Source: Malacoplasma sp. (lineage in GTDB: Bacteria; Bacillota_I; Bacilli_A; Mycoplasmatales; Mycoplasmoidaceae). Taken from it: DNA of 17,249 nucleotides. The stretch is from NCBI GenBank assembly GCA_029258015.1, contig JARHZT010000008.1, positions 1-17,249 on the forward strand. Direction: 5' to 3'. The position numbers and the translations under genes were made by a program. How positions within the stretch are numbered: the first letter of the stretch is position 1; every line of letters starts with the position of its first letter. Positions 10,389 to 17,249 of this stretch are shown here, piece after piece. Under the pieces are notes generated by a model. The model searched no databases, was not told where the DNA came from, and was given only the letters and a program-made list of their open reading frames with translations.

Positions 10389-12773
10389 TTATTTGCTAGT
10401 TTTCTTTTTAGAAATAAATTCATTATACTCTTTTTCATAGAATCAATTGACATCTTGATTATCATTTGACTTTTCATCATTTTTTAAATCTTCTATATTT
10501 AAATTTAAATTAAATTTTTCTTCAAAACTTTTTTGTAAATCACTGTTTTCTAATCTACCTAAAATATCTTTTATTCTAGAAGTAAAGAAGTCTTCACTAT
10601 TATTTTTTGGTTTAGATACTTTTTGTTCTTCTTTATCTTTTGCTATAGACAATAAATTCTTCTTCTTTATTTCTTCTTCAACCAAATTCTTAACCATTAA
10701 AATAATGTCGTTTGAGAACTCTAATCTTCAAGCTTCAAGACCTCTATTTAATGATTTATTGCTATCACTATTGCTATAAAAATCAAATTCAGTTACATTA
10801 ATTCTAATTAATTCTTCTAATTCAGATATTTTCTTTTTTTGTTCAGATATTTTATCTGTTAATAACGAAAGTGAAGTTGTTTTGTCATTTCTATAACCAT
10901 CAAATTCTTCACCCTGTTTAATAACCAAGTCTTCAAGACTTTTTAAAATTCTATTTGATTCCAATATAGTTTCGTAATTGTTTACTAATTCTTCACTATT
11001 TAAATCAATTTTTTCATCTCTTTTTGATAATTCTTTATATAAAATGTTCAAAGTTTCATTTTTTATTTTTGAAGATTCAATCTCTATTTTTTCATTCAAC
11101 GAATTTGCTAATATCTTTTCATTGAAATCTTTTATATTTTCCTCTAAATTGTTTTGAATAGAAGAAATATCAATATTTATATTTTCTAATTTATCCTCTA
11201 TGACTTTTCTTGTTTTATCCTGAATAAGTGTTTGTAATTCTTGAGAGGAATTTAATATTTCTATTATTTCATTTTCGTTTACAACATTTTCAATAATATT
11301 TGAATTTGTCATATCTGCTCTATCATTGAATTTAGTTAACATTTCATCATAAAGAGAGTTGTGTTTTGCCCTTATTTTTTCAATTTCAGCATCTATTTCT
11401 GCAGTTTTATCTATTGAATTTAAATTGTTATTTATTTCCAATACTTTATTTTCTAATAATTGATAATTTGTAATTAATGTTTCATTGCATTTTCTTGATT
11501 CATCAATATCAGAAATTACATTAACAAAGAAATTATCAATTTTAGTTTTGAATTCATCACCTAAATAATTATTATTCTCAATAATCATATTTGTAATTTT
11601 TCTTTCAAGTGATTTTTGGAAAATTTCAGAAGATAATATTTCATCTATTCTTCTTTCAATGTTAGATAATTCATCAACTTTTATATTTAAAATATCTATA
11701 TTTTCCTTATGTTTTGATAATTGCAATTCTATTTCAACAAATCTTTCTATGTTTTTAAAATCTTTTTCTTTTAGTTCATTTATTTCATTTTGGTTATTAA
11801 ATACATTTTCTTTAATAAAACTAATATTTCCATCGTGTATATTAGCTAAAGCATCATAATTATTATTAAGTTCAATGATCTTGTCTTTCATTTCATTTAC
11901 ACTAATAACCAAAGAATTTATTTCTTTTTGATTAGATATAGTTTTTTCTTTTATTTCCTCTAGAAATAAATTTAAATCTTCTCCATATCCTGACTTAGCA
12001 GATCCAATTTCATAAATTAGTGATTCTAATTTATTTAAAAGATTATTATTTTGAGTTCAATTGTCATATATTTTTGAAATTTCTTTTTCTAATTTATCGT
12101 AATTATTTTTAGAACCATTTAAATCATTTGCTATGTTATGAATTACATCATGACTATCAAACAAATATGAACTTAGTTCTGTTTGTTTGTCTGTTACAGA
12201 ATAAAGGTTCTTCTCATAAGATACTAAAAGTTCATTAAATCTTTTTTTAGTGTCTTCTAACTCAGTAAAAACATTTTGAATTTTTGAATTAGCATCATCA
12301 ATTTTAGATTCTAATATTCTTTCAAAATTAGAAAGAATTTCTCTTTCATTAATATTGTTTATTTTACTAATTTCAGATATTATTTCATCTTTATTTATTT
12401 TATTTTTGTTTTCACTAATATCTCTTTTTTGATTTTCAACAGTATTGTATTTTAACAAATCAGCTATTTGGTCTAATTTATTAATTGTTGTTTGCATAGA
12501 ACTTTCAAAATTTTGAAAAACATCTTTTGTGGGTAAAACTTCTGATATAGAGTCTTTTATATCATTTAATGAATTTTCAATAACACTTTTGTTGTCACTA
12601 ATATTAGAAAGATTAGAAACTAATTCATCACTTAGAATTTCGTTTCTAAAACTGTTTGCTAGATATTCTGCTTCCTCTCTTATCAAGACATTTGTTTCAA
12701 CATATGGTTCAAACTCATTGTCATTAACAAAATTAAAATCAGATTTAGTTAGTCTCTTTCTATGGTTTCTCAT
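10389..12773 (-). CDS. Large coiled-coil protein B, putative scaffold (794 aa)
   Basis: Three UGA Trp codons (12057-12059, 10728-10730 and 10443-10445; residues 239, 682 and 777) join what look like three fragments into one 794-residue protein. It starts with a basic segment (MRNHRKRLTKSDFNF), then continues as acidic, Asn-rich helical heptads, with clear coiled-coil stretches around residues 110-235, 290-420 and 590-665. No membrane segment, signal peptide or catalytic motif is seen. LKSLEDLVIKQGEEF (about 610-624) resembles a motif of genes A and C. The ATG is preceded by AAAAGGGA, and an in-frame stop lies just upstream, which fixes the start. It follows gene C by 22 nt and precedes gene A by 19 nt. 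The tail is basic (FISKKKTSK). Function unknown; a partner in a filament with A and C is an inference. Confidence 0.85.
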
Positions 12774-12795
12774 TATTTTCCCTTTTCTTTATGTT

Positions 12796-15700
12796 CTATT
12801 TGTCTTTTCAAAGATTTTCCAAATCTCTTATTTTTTTATAAAAATCCTCTATTTCTTTTTTTCTATTTTCTTGATCTCTAACTAATAGAACAATATCATT
12901 ATCATCATTTATTTCTAAACTATCATTAGTTAATTTTAAATGATTATTCTCTGTTTCATTAAAGTTTTTTTCTTTTTCTTCTTTAGAAGATAATAATGAT
13001 TGTTCAATACTTTCTAATTTGTCATTAAATGTTTTAAATCAACTAGGATTGTCAATTTCATTTTCATAAACTGATTTAATGTTTTTTAATCCTCTTTTAA
13101 CCATCATTAGATTTTTCTTAAATTCAGCTTCAAATGATTTAAATTCATCTTCAATAATTTTTTTAGCTTCATCGTTTAATGAATATTTAAATTTATTTGT
13201 GTTTATAGCTGTTTCCATATTATTAGAATCAGAAGGAGATTCTAGTGAATTTAGATATCTTATTTTTTCGCTTATTTCTTTATATAAGTTTTCTTTTTCT
13301 AATTCAAATGAGGTTATTTCTAAATTTAATTCTTCTACAAGAGTTTCTAACGGTTCAAAATCTTTTTTTATCTGCCCGCTATTTTCATTAGTAGTTTTTG
13401 ATTCTTTCAATGAAGATATTTCAGTTTCAATTTTTTGAACTTCTTCTTTATAGTTATTAATTTTTTCAGATTCTATGTTTAAGATTTCATTTTTAAATGA
13501 AACTAATTCATCTTCATATTCTTTAATTATTGATTCTTTTTGACTTTCAAATTTCTCAATAATATTTTCTATGTCATTCGAATTTTCTTCTATATTTGGA
13601 GATAAAATCTTCATTATTTCTTTTTTCTTTTCATCTACTATTTCGAATGAATTTATTATTTCTTTTTCTAATTTTTCAACTTGGGAAATTACATTATAAT
13701 CTTGAGAACCTTCTGTGTTTCCACCAGATAAAATATTTAATCTGTTCATCAAATCATCTATTTTTCTATTTAATATGTTGTATTCTTTTGTTTGTTTTTC
13801 AAACAATTTAGAAGACAATTTATCTACAAAGTAACTTGCTTTTGATTCTATAAAATTATTTTCAAATAAGTTGTTGTCCGATAACAATCCAACTATCTCG
13901 TTTTTTTGATTCACTATATTATTTAAATATTGCTTGTTGTGATTTATTAAGTCATTAACCAATGATATTTTTTCCAAATTTACAGATCTTTGATCAAAGT
14001 TATCAAATTTATTTTCATATGCATATTCTTTTATAGAGAATAGATCAAAATCACATTGCAAGATATTCTTTTTAATTGAATCTAGTTCTTCATTGAACTC
14101 TTTATAGTTGGCTTCATTCAAGTCAAAACCATTAAGAGATAGTATTCTATTTTTAATGTTCATTAGATTGTTTTTTAGTGTTTCAATCTTATCTTCACAA
14201 TTTGAATTTGGAATTTGTAGATTTCTCTTATTTATTATTGAAATATTTGTATTAGTGTTTTCTATTAAACTATCTATTTTATTAGAAATTATGTTTGTAT
14301 CTTTAACTGCATTTGTTTTGTATAAATTAACCATTTCAATTAGATCTTTTGAAACATTTTCATAAAGGATATCTAATTTATTATTAAGGTTATTTGATTG
14401 ATCAATTATTTTACCTATTTCATTGCTTGGTATATTAGATTTATTTCCTAATTGATCTACCTTATTCATTAATTCATCTTTTTCAGATATTAATAAAGAT
14501 GTTTGTTCATCTTGCAACATCAATAATTCTTCTAACTGATTTAATTTACTTGTCACAGATACAAGACTATCCATATCTAACGAATTACTATTTAATAATG
14601 CATTTTCATCTAATTTTTCTAATAGTGTATTTTTTATTTCATTAAATGATTGTGTTGCGCTCTTTTGAAGAGTTGATATTATTTCCTCATGTCTAGAGAT
14701 TTTTTCATCAATATCTATTAATGTATTCATTACTTCTTTCGGATTAGTATCTACAAGTTTTTTAATAGAACATTCTATATCTTCAATTTTGTTTACTACA
14801 TAATCAGAAAAATCACTATGAGAATCTATTAATTCATGCATTGTAGAGTATCATTTTTCAAGCTCTTTAAGTTTTTCTTCTGAAACATCATTAGGGTTGT
14901 TTATTAAGATTTTTTCAATGTTTTCAAAAGTTTCTTTCTGATCTGAAATAAATGCAGATAGCTCTTTTTCTAAAACATTTTCTATCTTCAATATTTTGTT
15001 TGAATTTTCTTGTACTTCTGACATTATAGAGTTTGATAGTTCTTTTAGTTCTTTTATTTCGTTTGAAAGAGTTTCTAATATTTCGTCTTCATTATGTGTG
15101 TTATTGTTTTCCATAATTAACGAAACAGCTTGAATTTTATTTGATAAATCTATAAAGATATTTCTCATATCTTCTCTTAAGAATCCATAATTTTCTACTA
15201 GATTAACTTCGATTTGATTTATTTTTTCAGTCAATATTTCAGAATTATTGTCAAAAGTTATGAAATTTAACTTATCACTAAAATTTTGTTCTAATGCATT
15301 TATTTTATTTTCAAATCTTGTAGATATGTTCTCTAATGCTTCATTTAGTTCTTTCTTTCTTTCTTCTTCTTTTAGTGAATTTTTATTGTTAGAAATAATA
15401 TTGTCTATTTCTGTGATGATTTCATTCTTTTCTTTCATTAATGAAATAATTTCATTGTTTTGTATATCAATTAATTTTTCAAGTTCCATTAATTTCGAAT
15501 TTTGGTTATCAATAAATTCTAGACTATAACCTAAATTAGCTTCTCTTCTTTCTTCATCAATAGCGTTTATTATATTTACTATTTCATTTTTATTAAAATT
15601 GTTGTTAGAAACTATATTTTTTATAGATTCTACACTTTGTTCGAATAACCCTAGACTATATGATTTGATATTTTCTTCTATACTATCAATTTTAGAATTT

Positions 15701-17037
15701 ACAGCATCAATATTATGATTTATTTTTTTAGATAAATTCTTGCTTACTTTAGAAAGTTTGTTCAATATTTTCTTTGAATTTTTATTGTTTTCATCTTCTA
15801 TCTTTTTAATTAAACTGTTGTATTGATCATCTAATTCTTTTCTTAATGAAACTATTTCATCTTTACCATTTCCATCTTGTTGAATAATTTTTTCAGAAAT
15901 GTTTTTCAATAAAAATCTAAACTGTTCGAAATGATTATCTATTTCATCTATGTTATTGTTTTTATTTAATTTACTTAAATTGTTATAGTCTTCTCTTAAA
16001 TTATTTATATTATTAGATATTTCAACAAGATCTACTCTCAATTCATTTTTTATTAATTCATAATTGTTAGTTAGTCTAGTTTCTAAAATTTTTGCAAATT
16101 CTTTTTCTTTTTCATCATCAGAAACACTATTATCTTGATATTGTGTTTCATTTATTTTTTTACCCAAGTTTCATTCAAGGTTTTCAATTTTTTCGTTAAA
16201 AATATCAATTACATTGTTAATAGAATTTTGAATTTCATTGATTCTTTCATCTGAAAGGTTTTCTTTCTTTTCAATTAATGTTTTTTCTATATCATTAATA
16301 AATTCATTTTTTTCAGATAGTAATGCTTGCATTTCTTCGTTTTGCAAGTTAATTAAGTGTTCAAGTTCTCTTAATCTACTATTTTCATTTGCAATTTTTT
16401 CAAGTTCTTTATCATTTAAAAAATCAACATTTTGGTTTTCTAATGAACTAATTCTTTCCAAAATTTCTTTTTTATTTAGATTATTTGCTTCAATAACAGC
16501 ATTAATTGTATTTAATTGTTGGTTTTCTAAATTCAATTGTTCTTGTCTTGTAGTTTCAATGAAGTTGTTCAATTTTTCATTAATATCATTGAAGTTATGC
16601 TTGATTTTTGATTCAAGATTTTTTGATCTTTTATAAGCTTTTTTACTCATTAATGAATTAAATTTGCTATTTTCATCTTTTAAGTTTCTTGCAAGACTAT
16701 CAAATTTCTCATTCAGAATTGAAATAAGTTCTTGGTTTTCATTTGGTTTGTTTTCTTGGTTTGCAAGTTTTTCACTAATGCTCTTTAACACAAAACCAAA
16801 TTGATCAAATTGTCCTGAAATTTCATCAAATTTTGTAGAAATAGAGCCATTGATTTTCCCGCCATCTTGGTTTTCTTTTAATTCATTTATGTTGTTAAAA
16901 ATTTCAACTAAATCAGATTTAAATTCTTGTTTTACAAGTTCATAATTATTTGTTAATGAAGATTCAATTGAATTAAAGAATTCTTTTTGTTTTTGGTTCA
17001 GCGATAAATCAATTGCACTAATATCCATTAAATTCAT
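12796..17037 (-). CDS. Giant repeat-containing coiled-coil protein C (about 1413 aa)
   Basis: Four UGA Trp codons (16171, 14851, 13039 and 12808) join four fragments into one frame. Residues 1-588 are two tandem 294-residue modules: LTNNYEL at 28 and 322, SKNL at 138 and 432, and the LxELExLIxxQNxEI motif at 222 and 516 are all exactly 294 apart. A degenerate third module follows (LVENYGFL at 613, LNQLEELLMLQ at 832). The rest, to 1413, is continuous acidic coiled coil rich in Glu, Lys, Asn and Ser. No membrane or signal segment is visible. The start is doubtful: ATG 17035-17037 has no good ribosome site, and the frame stays open upstream through another repeat copy to an in-frame UAG at 17185-17187. 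The gene may be the 3' part of a longer, broken gene. It resembles filament proteins such as M. pneumoniae HMW2 only in general character. Confidence 0.75.
16173..16367 (-). repeat. Direct DNA repeat, inner copy
   Basis: These 195 nt match 17055-17249 without gaps at an offset of exactly 882 nt. I count about 24 mismatches, near 88% identity. It encodes the module end from RELEHLINLQNEE to NEKIENLEWN. The match continues to the window edge, so its true length is unknown. Confidence 0.85.
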
Positions 17038-17054
17038 TTTTCTATCGAAGTTGT

Positions 17055-17249
17055 ATTCAAGGTTTTCAATTTTTTCATTGTAAATATCAATTACATTGTT
17101 AATAGAATTTTGAATTTCATTAATTCTTTCATCAGTTAGATTTTCATTTCTTTCTATTAATGTTTTTTCTATATCATTAATAAACTAAGCTTTTTCTGAA
17201 AGCAATGATTCTATTTCATCATTTTGCAAGTTAATTAAGTGTTCAAGTT
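17055..17249 (-). repeat. Direct DNA repeat, edge copy
   Basis: This is the partner of 16173-16367, running off the window. It encodes LEHLINLQNDEIESLLSEKA, then UAG, then FINDIEKTLIERNENL and onward in the same frame. Most differences from the other copy cluster at 17136-17157 and at 17183-17216 around the stop. Confidence 0.85.
17185..17249 (-). pseudogene. 3' end of upstream repeat ORF, closed by an in-frame UAG
   Basis: Only 21 codons and the stop are visible. The reading frame is that of gene C, and the sequence matches residues 223-244 of its first module (LEHLINLQN, LLSEK). Where the module has Asn-Glu, this copy has Ala-UAG, yet the homologous reading continues after the stop for another 50 codons into gene C. 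It is either a nonsense mutation splitting one larger gene, the true end of a separate paralogue, or a sequence error. AAGCTT, a HindIII site, spans the change. Confidence 0.5.

Larger units (their letters stand above)
15274..17249 (-). repeat. Tandem 294-codon modules of the coiled-coil gene
   Basis: The protein-level repeat has a period of 294 residues (882 nt). One copy is cut off by the window edge (up to about 17038), followed by copy 1 (about 16156-17037) and copy 2 (about 15274-16155), then a more diverged third. Copies 1 and 2 keep the same spacing between landmarks but are clearly diverged in sequence, so their duplication is old. The edge copy and the end of copy 1 are far more similar to each other in DNA. 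Confidence 0.8.

Noticed and set aside
10389..17037. Apparent chain of separate medium-sized genes or frameshifts in the coiled-coil cluster
   Set aside because: Each break is a UGA in the same frame. Reading UGA as Trp joins them into two continuous proteins, and nusB and efp show the same code.
8099..17037. SMC or RecN-type ATPases
   Set aside because: No Walker A, Walker B or ABC signature is present in any of the three proteins.
15274..17249. CRISPR or satellite array
   Set aside because: The repeats are 882-nt coding modules in frame, without short spaced direct repeats.

Overview
The window comes from a very AT-rich mollicute that reads UGA as tryptophan. Several proteins are cut into false pieces under the standard code and become whole when UGA is read as Trp: efp once, nusB twice, the membrane protein once, and two coiled-coil genes three and four times. 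All recognisable genes and RNAs lie on the minus strand. The 16S sequence reads, from memory, like the pneumoniae/Ureaplasma side of the mollicutes, possibly the M. muris-M. iowae-M. penetrans (Malacoplasma) group. That placement is an inference, not a search result.

Layout in the direction of transcription, from high to low coordinates. (1) 17249-8099: three consecutive genes for long, Trp-poor, acidic, coiled-coil-like proteins of about 1413, 794 and 756 residues. They are separated by 22 and 19 nt and end at a strong hairpin terminator. The first carries tandem modules of 294 residues. A further copy at the window edge is about 88% identical in DNA to the next copy but is interrupted by an in-frame UAG. 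(2) 8028-5563: a compact housekeeping operon, efp - Asp23-like - nusB - rsmE - four-helix membrane protein, with start and stop codons overlapping at every junction, ending at a 13-bp terminator. (3) 5562-4484: about 1 kb of extremely AT-rich DNA without a supportable gene, but with one more possible terminator. (4) 4483-1: an rRNA operon with its promoter and an upstream A-tract, leader, complete 16S, a tRNA-less spacer, and 23S running off the window at about E. coli position 2609.

The efp-Asp23-nusB order is the ancestral Firmicutes order. EF-P supports translation of difficult sequences, NusB acts in rRNA antitermination (boxA-like sites lie in the rRNA leader and spacer here) and RsmE methylates 16S rRNA, so the operon and the rRNA locus below it share a ribosome theme. 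The coiled-coil cluster is the least explained part. Its size, repeats and operon structure suggest filamentous or cytoskeletal scaffold proteins, as in mollicute terminal organelles, but no homology to a known scaffold could be recognised.
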